From the NCBI GenBank assembly GCA_013399855.1, contig VXAY01002816.1:630712-694711 (forward strand): a stretch of 64,000 nucleotides of DNA. The letters are read 5' to 3'. The translations under genes and the position numbers were made by a program. Shown one piece after another: positions 1-12,200 of the stretch (position 1 is its first letter; each line of letters opens with the position of its first letter). The stretch comes from Oxyruncus cristatus. Lineage: Eukaryota; Chordata; Aves; Passeriformes; Cotingidae. The notes under the pieces were generated by a model. That model was given only the letters and a program-made list of their open reading frames with translations, was not told the origin of the DNA and made no database searches.

Positions 1-125
1 CCTCTGCTGGCAGGGATTTTGGCCACTGACAAAGTGGAAAAGAGAGCAGCTGATGAAACTTAGGGGTGTAGGTGCAGATGGATTGTAACTTGTAACTTGC
101 TTGTAATTTGTGGTTTGTTTTTCAG

Positions 126-215
126 TGTACAGAGCCCCAAAAGCTGTTCAACATCGCCAATGAGCTGCTCCACACAGAAGAAGCGTATGTTAAAAGACTC
201 CATCTCTTGGACCAG
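126..215 (+). CDS. FGD3: FGD3 exon: start of DH domain
   Basis: The acceptor is a T-rich tract ending in CAG at 123-125 and the donor is CAG|GTAATT after 215. Thirty whole codons (window residues 1-30) run from CTEPQKL to LHLLDQ and include the [16 protein letters not shown] helix. This is the first conserved helix (CR1) of the DH fold, which contacts the GTPase. It starts and ends in phase 0. The intron before it runs off the left edge of the window. Confidence 0.93.
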
Positions 216-3200
216 GTAATTCCCTTTAGAATTAACTCTCCTTTCTTTTCAATGAGCAGTGATGTCTCCTGTCGAGCCAGAGGATTAGGGTGGCAGAAAG
301 GGGAAGGGGAAAGCAGCAGCAGTTGAAGATATGGACACCATCAGCATTTGGCTCCTCCCTGGGCTTATGGAGAGAGGCAATCACAGGGACACTGGAGGCA
401 CTGAGAAATGATGAAATCTGTGATTGCTCTTTGATGTGCAAGAGGCTGGAGTCTTACTAAAATCAGACCACAGGGGTCGGCCCCATGCTTAGAGTGAACT
501 GTGTTTTTACTGCTGTGTTTTGTAATTGTTGTCCATCATGTTTACACGTGGGGATGAAGTAAAACTGGTGTGACGAGTCTGAACTTTCTTCCCCAGAAAT
601 ACTGAGTGGAATCTACACAGCTCAGGCATTTCTGTAATTATCTCAAAGAAAAAAATAAAAATGTGCAGGAATGAAATAAAAATGAGGTTGAGACATATTG
701 CTAACAAAAGGCTTTTTAAAAATGAGCGGAGGGAAAAAAAGGAAAAATAAAGTTGTCACCTGGCTAGAAATGCTGGTGGAAGCTGTAACTTCAAGAGCCC
801 TCTACCCTCTGACTCTAGAAGCTCTAGGGAAAAGTTAGTGTTTGTTTTACATGAGCAGAGACTGTTTCTAGACCATAGAAATCTGGGGGGTGTCTTTCCC
901 TTTAGTTCAGTATAGTGTAGTCTTTCCTGCTGAGAAACAAAACAATCACATGGTTTATTTTGATTTATGTAAATAGCAGCAAGTGCTCTTCAGGGACTGG
1001 ATGTTCTTTGCAGCTTGCACTCCCAAATAGGAGATGTCTGATCTTATCAGTTGTTTCAGTCTTTTTTGAATTGCAGCTCATGTTTTCCTAATTTTAGTGA
1101 TAAATCTGAGTGACAGTGGGCTTATGTTTTGTGACCCTCCTGAAAGACCCCAAGGAGTGACTGCCACAAGTCAAAATCCCTAGCTCTGTTATAAGCAGTC
1201 AGTTTTGCAAAATGACAATCCAAAGCCAGCCTGTCTGGGGTTGTTTTTTGTAAATAAATGTTGGTGCTGTCTTGTCTTCTGCAGGTTTTTTGCACTAAGT
1301 TGTCTGAAGCAGGGATTTCATCTGAAGTGATAACGGGCATCTTCTCAAACATTTCTTCCATCTATTGTTTCCACGGACAGTTTCTTCTCCCTGAGCTCAA
1401 AACAAGAATTACACAGGAATGGTGGGTAACTGTCATTACAGTTACTTTAAGAATACATTTTCAAGAAACTATATCAACCATAAGGCCTAGTCTGAGTCCA
1501 GATTTTTAATTGTTTAATGCAGTAGTTAATACATTAGTTATTTAATGCATTAGTGTGGAGCCTCTCAAGCATTTTTGACTTCAGGAATAGGTCTGAGCAC
1601 TCAGATTTTCCAGAATACGTTTTTTCAGTCCAAAGTATTGCCAGAGCTGTTTTCCTTACTGCATTCCCAACTCTCCTATTACTGCAATACTATGGAATTG
1701 CAGTACTAGGAAGGAATGAAATTGCTTTGGCAATTCCCTGTGGCCTCGTAGATGAAATAAATATTTTCAAATACCAATTAAAATTTGGCTACTGTAAGAA
1801 GTTGAAGGTTGGACTAGATGATCTTGGAGGTCTTTTCCAACCTTAATAATTCTGTGATTCTGTAAGTTGTAGTTAAGGCAGCAGTGCAGTGATGGGTAGA
1901 AAGTTAATTGTAAGTCAGATCTAGGAAACTAGTGCTGACCTTTCTAGGTGCCCTACATGACCCAAGACAAGACCAGAGCTTGCATCTCTCTTGGCTGAGT
2001 CCAGTCTTCACCCAGTTCATCACTGACCAGAAGGAATAAATGAGTCTCAGCACTTTGTGCCTGAGCTTGCAGTGGCGACTGTAATAAAGGGGAGGAAAAC
2101 TGGAGAGTCTGGGAGTCAGAAGAGGGTAGAAGCTTGTTCACTGGCTAAAGAGGGTCCTGTGTGGTCAGACTGGGGGAAGACTGGCTGGCTCTCTGCCTGG
2201 CCATGACTTTGGAGGGGAGAGAGGTGTGGCTACTGCTGCTGCAGCCTGGGAGGGGGAGTGGGCAAATATGTGCCTGGCCCCCCCAGCTGAACTGAACCAT
2301 CTCTTTGCATTAAAACCTCTTCAGGTGTTTGTCTGTGCTGGAAAAAATTATTCTTAAGATGTAAAAGTTTCCCCACAAGATTTTGTGCTGGGCAGAAGAG
2401 ATGTATAGATGTTCCTTTTAACAATGCATTGTCAGTTTGAATCTGCCCTTCACTTTAAAGAGTGACAGTGGGGGCAGAAATACCATCCCTTGTACATCAG
2501 GATTAATGTTGAAAGTTTCATCTGGGGTACTTTATAAATTACTTTAAACTAAACTTAGCCTGACTGTCTTGATTGCACATGTGTTTTAAGTGCTTGTGCA
2601 TGAGGGAGACAGCTGTGGAAGTCTTACAGCTGGGTTTTCTCTCTGAAGGCACTTTTGATTTCCAGAGATTTCCCTACTTACCTCTCTCTTTCTCCCAGGA
2701 GTGTCAACCCACGGCTGGGAGACATCCTACAGAAACTTGCTCCTTTTCTGAAGATGTATGGAGAATATGTGAAGAACTTTGACAGGGCGATGGACATAGT
2801 GAACACATGTATGCAGAGGTCCTCTCCCTTCAAAGACGTTGTTCAGAACATACAGGTATGTTGTTAAGTGGCATAATAAGGCTTGCAGATTGTTGGGGTT
2901 TAGGAGCAGTGCTCCCCAATTTAGTGTCCCCACCAAGACTCCAAAACTACGCCTCACTTCTCCCCACCTACAAGAGAGAGAATCCCTTTCCCCCCACCCT
3001 GGCAGTGACAAGGTGGTATGGAATGGTCTCAAATAATCTCTGGGTCCTGGTCATGCCCCCTCCCTGCTACTGGAAGAAATTAACTGTGTCCTGGCTGGAA
3101 CCAAGACCGTCATTGATTTGTGTGAGTTTATTTGTTTCCCAGTGTTCAGCTACAAGGCAGTACCACACTAATTACCACACTAATACTAAAAAGACACAGT

Positions 3201-6200
3201 TTAGTGGCAGTCCTTTCTTCTGTTTTGTTGTGACACAGATTTTTCACATAGGTAGCTTTTCTCCACTCAAGGTTTTATTTTAATTTTTTTGTATGGCTTT
3301 AAAGTAACAGAGGGCAGGGTTAGGTTGGGTGTTGAGAAGAAATTCTTCCCTGTGAGGGTGGTGAAGCCCAGGCACAGGTTGCCCAGAGTTGCTGTGGCTG
3401 CTCCATCCCTGGAAGTGGTCAAGGCCAGGTTGGAATAACCTGGTCTAGCGGAAGGGGGTTGGACTGGATGGTCTTTAAGGTCCCTTTCAACCCAAACCAT
3501 CCCATGATTCTGTGATTTAAGAGGAGTGTCACAAGTCACAGAACGGAACTTCACCATTGACCCAGCAATTCTGGTTTTGATTTGTCTTCCTCGATACTAA
3601 TTTAAATTATTTTTTAATAAGTACATTTTCATTCTGAAATGTGTTTGAGTTTGGACATATATCGCTGACAGCATCTGCTGTTGGTCTGGTTTTCCTGAGG
3701 CTCCTGAAGAGGCTGCCATGCAGCCTCTCTCAGGATCACAGCTCCACAGGAGGATGCCTAACAGGGATTTCCATGTGTTTTCTCATAATTAAACAAAAAG
3801 CTGCTTGGGGAGAGGGGAAGGGCCCTGCTTATGCTGGTGTGTCTGTAAAACTGCTCTATTGCCCTTGGGCCCTGGGCCAGCTGAAGGGATGCAGGAGGCT
3901 CCAGCAGCTCGAGAGCATCCCTGTGCCAGTCCTGGGAAAGCAGCTACAGTCCTTTGGAAGGGGAGGGCTGGCAAGGAGCGGGTTAAGCTGAGCAGGGAGC
4001 ACAGCTGCCTGCCCTAAATGGGAGGATTGTGGCTGGGCCAGCTGTCAGGAATCAAGTAATCCCCCAGCGAGCTGGGAGATGAGAGGCCCTGTGTGGAGGC
4101 TCAGGGCTGCAGCCATGACTCAGAAAGAAGCTTGGAGAAGCAGAGACTGGGGGAGGTCCTCTCCTGCTATGCTGCTGCTCCACGTGGCCTTGTCTTACCC
4201 TTCCTCTGCCTGCACCCAGCCTGCACACACAGCACTGCCGTGTTTTGTGCACGTACATGGCTTTCTGTGGGGCAAATCTGTTTGGGACTGCTTTCCCTAC
4301 AGGCATCTGCCCTCCACTAAATTCACCTGTCTCTTCTCACCACCAAGCTTCCAGCACAAATGATGTGTGAGATCTGTGGGGCTGTGCCTGTCCCAGCCTA
4401 GGAGAAGTTTTGCTGTTGCCTGAGCAGAACTCCTGGCAGGCAGTGTGGGCACTGGCAGGGCAGGCAGGAGGTGAAGCTCTGGAGCCTGCTGATGACAGGA
4501 TTGCGCTGTAGGGTATTTACTGGCAGCTTCACAGCAACGGCCATGGCTGCAGGAGGCAGAGATTTGACCCACAATGCTCATCTGACCTATCTCTGGGCTA
4601 TCAAAAGCCGCTGTTAGTTTTTAACATCCCAACTGAAGTGTGTTGTGATCCTGCAGAAATGCACCATCTACCTAAGCTGCTAATGGAATAGTGTATGTAT
4701 ATAATATACAGCTTAAGGCATTCAGAGTTACTAATTATGTTAAACCAGGGAAAACAGAAAGCAAAAATCAGATTACTAATAAGTGGATGACTGTGACTTA
4801 CCAAGTTGATTTTAGCTGACCTTGAAGGTAAACATACTTTCTGTTCAGTTCACATCTACCTGCTGGGGCCAAAACTTGATAGCTGGTGAGTTTATTATGA
4901 CTTTTGGCTTGTCAACTTTCTCCTTATGCCATCACATATATTTTAAAATATATACAAGATATAATTAATAATTTTATATTATTTATATATATTTATATAT
5001 TATAGATATGTGGTTTGTATTCTGACATGAATTAAACACAGGATAAACATTTTTCTTTCCTCTAATAAAGTCGTTAGAATTCCAGTGTAAACTCTGTAAA
5101 CTTTTAAAATTGCATGGCACGAACCTTTTCCTATTTGGAACAGTTTATTTTGTCAGTGCTGCCTTTTCAGAAAGGGGCACTTGCGTGTGAATACAAGTGA
5201 CTGAGCCTTGAAGTGACCTCCTCTGCTTCCCTATTACAGTCCTATGTTAAGGTTCATCCTATTGCAGAAATAATGGATGGTGACTATGACCATGGTTATA
5301 GTCAGTGGATTTGGAAATTTAATCCAAGTGCTAAATGGTATGCAGTTTTGTGCCCTGGAATCTCTGGTTCTTTCCATCCCACTTATATTTTTCTGGGAAA
5401 CGTGATGCTGTAAAACTCAGAGATGATAAATTCACTTCAACTCCCCTAAACAGAAATACTGCTCACTCTGCTACACTGTGACAAGGTAGTTTTGAGAGTA
5501 AATTTACACCTTTGGGTTTCTGGAAGGAGAGACAATATTTTCTTCTCAGACATTCATCCCATTACCTCCAGGCTTTGCTGTGAGAACGGAGCCAGTCAGC
5601 AGAGTGGTGTGGGATGGAATATTTATGAGGAAATCGCAAATACTTGAAACAGGCGCCTCTCTCTGAGAAATGCACACTGAGTGTGGTTGTGGGGAGCCTG
5701 TTTACACTAGAGCAGGCCACGTTAGTGAGCTGATGTAAAAGTAGTGCTGTGGAGAGGAGCATGCGTGTGTGTGGTTAACACGCTGCTGCGTGCTCAGATT
5801 ACACCGCCAGCAGGAACTTCCTGTGTGCTTTACAGCAAGTTACTGCTGCTTTCTGAGATTCTCATCTCTCCTTCTCTTTTAAATACAAACATCCCTTGGC
5901 TTTTTTTTTTCTTCTTTTAAATGGGGATCCTGTGAAAACAGATACACTGCAACACTGGGTGCCGTTGCAGGCAGAGCACGTTGGTGCCTTATCGGGTGAT
6001 ATTTAGTGTGATCTGTCTCAAACCCCCCCCGCACTTCTTGGTCAAGTGAAAAATAGGTAGAATTTGAGGCAGCTCCTCTTTTCAGAGGTGTGAGCAGTGT
6101 GTCTGCAGCTCTAGCAAGCAGTATATCCCCAGGGGCATTCTGATTTTGTGTGGTCTGGGAGGAACGATGCTACACAGGGCCATGGGGGTGACAAGAGCTT

Positions 6201-9200
6201 TTCTGAGCCTGTGAGGAAACACACAGAATCTGCAAGAACATTGTTGCGTATCTGCAGAAAATGCCACACGTGGGACAAAGGTTCACATGAACCCTGTCAG
6301 CTCTGATATCTGCTGAAAGGCTCCTCAGAGGGATCTAGAGAGGATGGATCAATGGGCTGAGGCCGATCGTATGAAGTTCAAGAAGGCCAAGTGCCAGGTC
6401 CTGCCCTTGTGTCACAACAGCCTCCTGCAGCACTTCTGGGGGGCAGAGAGGCTGCAAAGTGTCCCGTTGGAAAAGGCCCTGGGGGTGCTGGTGTGGCTGA
6501 ACAGGAGCCCAGGTGGGCAGAAGGCCAAGGGCACCTGGGCTGTACCAGCCATGGTGTGGCCACGGGCCCAGGGCAGTGACTGTCCCTGTGCTGGGCACTG
6601 GTGGGGTCACACCTCAAACCCTGGGGGCAGTTTTGGGCCCTTTGTGACAAGAAAGACCTTGAGGAGCTGGAGCGTGTCCAGAGAAGGGAACGGAGCTGGG
6701 GAAGGGTCTGGAGCACAGGTCTGATGAGGAGCAGCTGAGGGAGCTGGGGGGGCTCAGCCTGGAGAAAAGGAGGCTCAGGAGGGACCTTCTCACTCTCCAC
6801 AACTCCCTGACAGGAGGGGGGAGCCTGGGGGAGTCGGTCTTTGCTTCCAGGGAACAAGGGAGAGGACAAGTGGAAACAACCTGAGTTTGTAGCAGGGGTA
6901 GTTTAGATTGGATATTGGAAAAATTTCTTCGCTGAAAGGGTTGTCCAGCCTAGGCACAGCTGCCCAGGGCAGTGGTGGAGTCCCCATCCCTGGAGATGTG
7001 TAGATGTGGCACTTGAGGACTTGGGTTTAGTGGTGGCCTTGCCGTGTTAGGTTTATGTTTGGGCTTGATCATCTCGGTGGTGTTTTCCAACCTAGTAAGT
7101 CTGTTGTTCCATGATGGTTGAGGAGTTCCTGTATATTCCTCTGGTTTATGTAAATGGACCTTTTTCTTTGCTGTTTAACACCAAAGGCAGGAACAAAACC
7201 AAACCCTCCTGTGCTTGTTTTCTCTCTGTTACAGAAACAGGAGGTGTGTGGAAACCTGACTTTACAGCATCACATGCTTGAACCAGTGCAGAGGATTCCT
7301 CGTTACGAGCTTCTCCTGAAGGACTATTTAAAGAAACTTCCAGAAGAATCTCCAGACAGGAAGGATGCTGAAAGTACATATAAACTCCTCTCAGTCTAAT
7401 GAAATCTTGGGCAGTTTTTTCTTCACATGTTCAGATACTTACCCCGAGAACTGTGGGAGGAATGGAGATTTGAATTAATCAAATTATTGCCAAACAAAGG
7501 GGTTTTGAATGCTTTTGGAGTAGTGAAGAGAAGGGTTGGGGTGCCAGGTCTAGGAACAAAAGCAGCAAATAGGCAGCGACCATATATTGAAACTTGTCCT
7601 GGTAGAACATCTGGCATTTTTGTTTAATCCGTTGTATGGCCAAGGACAAAGACAGAAGGACATCCTTGCAATAGCCAGAGGAAGAAAGCAAGAATGGTTT
7701 TGAATGTGTATTGTATTTAAATGTATATTTCTTGCCAGGAAAGCCAGTTAGACTCTGTTAACACAAAGAAACAGGAGAAATGGGCTTCTCTTGGTTTTGA
7801 GGAATTTTTGACCTCAGCCAAAACAGGATCCACGTTACTGTAAGCAGGCAAACCCTGTTCTAGGAAAACAGTCTTAAAAACATGCTTGTAAAGACCGAAG
7901 TGAGCCTTAACTTCCAGTAGGTGATTCCCAGAAGGTGAGTTTTTTTGTCACTCTGAGCTTTGGCTCATCTGGACTTTTAGGAAAGAAAGGTGAAACATTA
8001 AATGCACACAGATCAGCTGAATGTGCAGAAGTGATGATTGTGTCTATAACAGCAGTTTTGAAGAAAAAATTATAATCAGGGAGGCGAAAAAAAACTACCC
8101 CCAAAGTGCTATTAACAGACGTAACATGGAGAATGTATAACTGTTGGTGCCTTCCTTGCAGAGTCGCTGGAGCTGATATCGACGGCAGCGAACCACTCCA
8201 ACGCGGCCATCCGGAAGATGGTGAGTAGCAGTTCCAGAATGGAATTGGGGTCTTGGCTGAACTGATGGTCTCTTGTTGCAACAGGCTCAGTACAGTAGTC
8301 TGGGGAGGTGTTTCAAATACTGTCAGTCGGGCTCTTTGAGTTCTCTTTATTGTAAGTGCAGTTACTGTGTGTCGTTGGGCTTAGATTTCACCTTCCTTGT
8401 TTTTAATGGGTTGAAAAAGGAGGTCATCATAAAACTCATTGTTTGCTTTTCCTTGAAAAGCATTGAAAGCATTCCAATGAGGTCCATTCACAAGGTATCC
8501 TTGCAGGTTTTCACACTGGTTTTGTAGTCCTCCAGGTCTTCAGCAGACCTGCTTTGATTTGATTTTGACTCGTCTTAAATGCGCTGAGTTTGCATTTAGC
8601 ATGTGTCAGTAGCTTTGGAAAGCCACACTCCAGGAGCTGGGCAGTCAGACCACAGTCATTTTGAACATCAGCACGTGTTTTACCTATAGAAGAGCTTTAG
8701 TTCATTACCATTAAAGTAAACGGACTTCATAGTTGCAGATGTTCTCCCTTTGGTGCGCCCAGGGGCGTCTCAGGACCTTTTGTATTTAATAGATCTAAAA
8801 TGCTGTATGTCCAGCTTAATACCCACTGGCCGTCTGTGGGTGCAAGGTCTATGTCCCCTTCCCTCTCAGACTCTTACTTCCTCCCCAGCCGGTGGGGACA
8901 CCACGAGACCACGTTTCCTGTGGCTGCTCTGGGGCAGCAAGCAGCTGATGTCTGTGTATTTTCAGTGTGTCTGAAAACACAGTGAGGAAACCATCTGTTT
9001 CTGTTTGAGTCTGGCGTGTTCTCTTGATAAGGATATATTTGGTGGAAATTTTTCCCGTTTGAGGCCTCTAAAAACTCTTTTCCTGGGGGCTGTGTGCAGT
9101 GTCTCTGCAGACAGCAGGAATATGAAGGTCCCAGCTTGTGGCTTTCTGTGTTGGATGCTTTTTCTGTTAGTACACAAAAACCTATTTGAAAAGGCTGCTG

Positions 9201-12200
9201 CAATAATTTTGCTGCATGAGGTCCAAGCCAAACCAAAAGGAAAGAGAGTGCTGTAGCCAAATCTCCAAAAGTTAGTGGAGGTTTGAATTAAATGTTGGCT
9301 GCTTCCTCCTGTTGTGGTGCGGTAGAAGAAATAAATCACGCCTCCAAAGCTGATTTATCCTAGAAGTGCAGATGTTCCTTAGGTTTCAGATCTATTCTTA
9401 GTGTTCTAGTTTCCCCTTTTAAAAAAATACAGTTTGAGAAGTTCACTATTGGTTGGTTGCCTGTTTGTTTGTTTCTAAATTAGCAGGATCTCTTGCTCCT
9501 CTTGCTCATCTTCCCATTTGGTGGAAAAATGTGGCTTTTGATGCTTAGGTGATTTGTGTACTTCTTATTAGGCCACATCCCCCACCTTCCATTTTGTTTG
9601 CAGTGTGTTTATTTTATTGGTTTTGAGTTTGTGTTTCTTTTTTTGATGGCTTTTTTTTTTTTTCACTGTTCATTTCTTTAATCATTGGTCAGAAGAACTG
9701 ATTAGGGCGAGAAGTGGTGTGATATATATTTGTGGTGAAAATTCTTCAGTCAAATGGAGGTAAATAAAGTGTGTGAAGACCTGAAATTCCAGTTTAATCT
9801 GTGGGTAGGTAGAGGTATGATTTAGAGGTGTGTTTGGGCATATATTTGGGTATAAGACCATCAGTCTTGGTCCTCACTTCCTGACCATTTGCTGACAGTG
9901 CCATTTGGACCACATCTGTCCAGCTTGAGGTTGGAAGCTAAACCTTTCCAAAGGCTGTAAGTTGGGAGCACGGGTTACATGCCTTTCTTATTTTGACTTG
10001 TTGCAGCTTCTGTACTGCTTAATAAAGTGGGTGAAGGTGTTACCTTTACCCATTTGAATACTGTGTAGAGGGACTGCAATATTTGGATGACTTAATGTAA
10101 AGTAGAAACAGCGTTTTGCTGGAAAGGAAATAGTAATCCCTTCATAAAAAAATTTGACCGACATATAGGGATTCCTGTAGGACATGAAAACTAAGTTTTA
10201 AAAATTTTGGCCTGGCCTATTTCAGAGGTACTTTTGGCCACAGAGGCTCCTGTGTAGGACTGCAGCATTCCCCAGACAGCTGAGGTTTTAGGCTTAGCTT
10301 AGAGCTGCAGAATATGACCGTGCTTCCTGATGGAGACCTCCCTCCAGTTGTATCAGCAGCAAACACAAGAGGTGATGCTTCTCAGAAGCTGTGAAAGGAT
10401 CACACTGGCAGAAATTTTCACCTGAGATGTAGGGTGGAAGCTGGGTTAATAAATTAAAACTGGGAAATTATTTGGTGATGTATTGGTCTCCAACTTGGCC
10501 ATTGATTTTACTGGACCCAGTGTCGTTGCTTCTGAAGATAATGGTTCCAAAGGGTTAGTGTTAGGACTTGAGGATCGTGGAAATCTATTCCAGCCTTTAT
10601 GATTATATGATACATATTTATTGTTGAATAGTAATGAGTAAAAATATCAGAGAGATTCCTCTCAGAATGTCACTAAAGTGGTACAGTCCTGGGTGACTAA
10701 TCCAGAGTGGGGAAGAGAACTGAAGAGTACAACAAGTGTTCATGAAAATGCAAAGCTATAGCAGAAGGAAAAGACCTGTTTTCTTTCCAACTTATTTACA
10801 CTTACCGCAGAAATGATGCAATGGGCAACTGACCAAGTGGAATAAACTTTTACATTTCAATTGCTGGATTTTTGTACTTGCAGGAAAAGATGCACAAGCT
10901 TTTGGAAGTCTATGAGCGCCTGGGTGGTGAAGAGGATATTGTTAACCCAGCCAATGAACTCATTAAAGAAGGACACATTCAGAAACTTTCAGCAAAGAAT
11001 GGCACAGCACAGGATAGGTATTTATTCCTGGTGAGTTTTTTTTTTCAGTTGCTCTTTTATTTTCAGAATTGTGCTCAAGTTGGATGGGCCTTGGAGCAAC
11101 CTGGAAGGTGTCCCTGCCCATGGGAGGGGGTTGGCATGAGATGAGCTTTAAGGTTCCTTGCAGCCCAAACCACTCTGTGATTCTGTGGTACATTCCCATC
11201 TTTCTAAGCTCGAATACAAGAAGCATCCACCAGCTGAGCCCAGCTACTCCTTTTGAGCAGCAGTTTTCCCTTGAAGCTTTTGCTTGAGGATTTCCTTCCT
11301 CCTTCCATGCTGGGATTTTACTGATGCCTTACCAGGTCCAAAGGGGTCTTTCCCATCTCCCTCCCCAGAGGCTGAGTTATTGTGGAGTGCCAGAGGAGGC
11401 TGTTTCCAGCCACGCCACATTGCTGCAGGAGGTGAGCAGCTCTTGCTGGCACAGAGAGAAGAGCTCTTGTGCTCTCAAGGCAGTCAAATGCAGAGAGGGG
11501 GCAGAAGGGGGAAGTGACTGGCTGACATGTTTCTGTCTGCCCACTGCTTTCAGTAAATGATCCCCGAGCCCAGCTTTCATCTTAAACCTCTTCTTAAGAA
11601 TGAAACACACCAGAGGCCTAAACTGTCACAATGCAGGCTGTGTCCAGCATCAACCCCCCTAAATTAAACTCTTGCCTTGTTGCAGTTTAACAGCATGGTG
11701 CTATACTGTGTGCCAAAACTGAGGCTGATTGGCCAGAAGTTCAGTGTCCGAGAGAAGATGGACATTGCAGGACTGCAGGTTTGCCTCTCTTCTTTTCCCC
11801 TGTTTTAATGCTTTTCCACTTGATAGCCCCAGATCCCTGCTGAATCCAAAAACATAACACTGTATGCATATAAAAATGTAATAAAATTCTAAAATCCAGC
11901 TTTGGATCACTTCCGATCAATCCAGCTTTTCCACTGCAACACCTTAAGGTGGCAGAGTGTGTCCAGAGAAGGGCAATGGAACTGGGGAAGGGTCTGCAGC
12001 ACAAGTCTGATGAGGGAGCTGGGGGGATTCAGGCTGGAGGAAGGGAGGCTCAAGGGGGATTTTCGCTCTCTACAACTCCCTGAAAGGTGGGTGTAGCCGG
12101 GTGGGGGTTGGTCTCTTCTCCCAGGTGGCAGGATGAGAGGAAACAGCCTCAAATTGCACAAGGGAAGGTTTAGATTGGATTTTAGGGAAAATTTCTTCAC

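Larger units (their letters stand above)
2856..7234 (+). other. FGD3: FGD3 intron
   Basis: A 4,379-bp intron within the DH domain. It holds two CR1 copies (3307-3518 and 6331-7113) and an AT-rich patch at 4935-5009. No supported exon was found in the rest. Confidence 0.85.

Noticed and set aside
1422..1425. Extending the second DH exon to the better GTAACT donor at 1426
   Set aside because: It would shift the frame into the next exon, whereas the donor at 1422 rebuilds the family-conserved tryptophan and length.
6344..6869. Overlapping open frames of up to 163 codons on both strands
   Set aside because: They lie entirely inside a CR1 copy whose GC-rich 3' sequence is open by composition. 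The same translations recur at 55,001-55,750.
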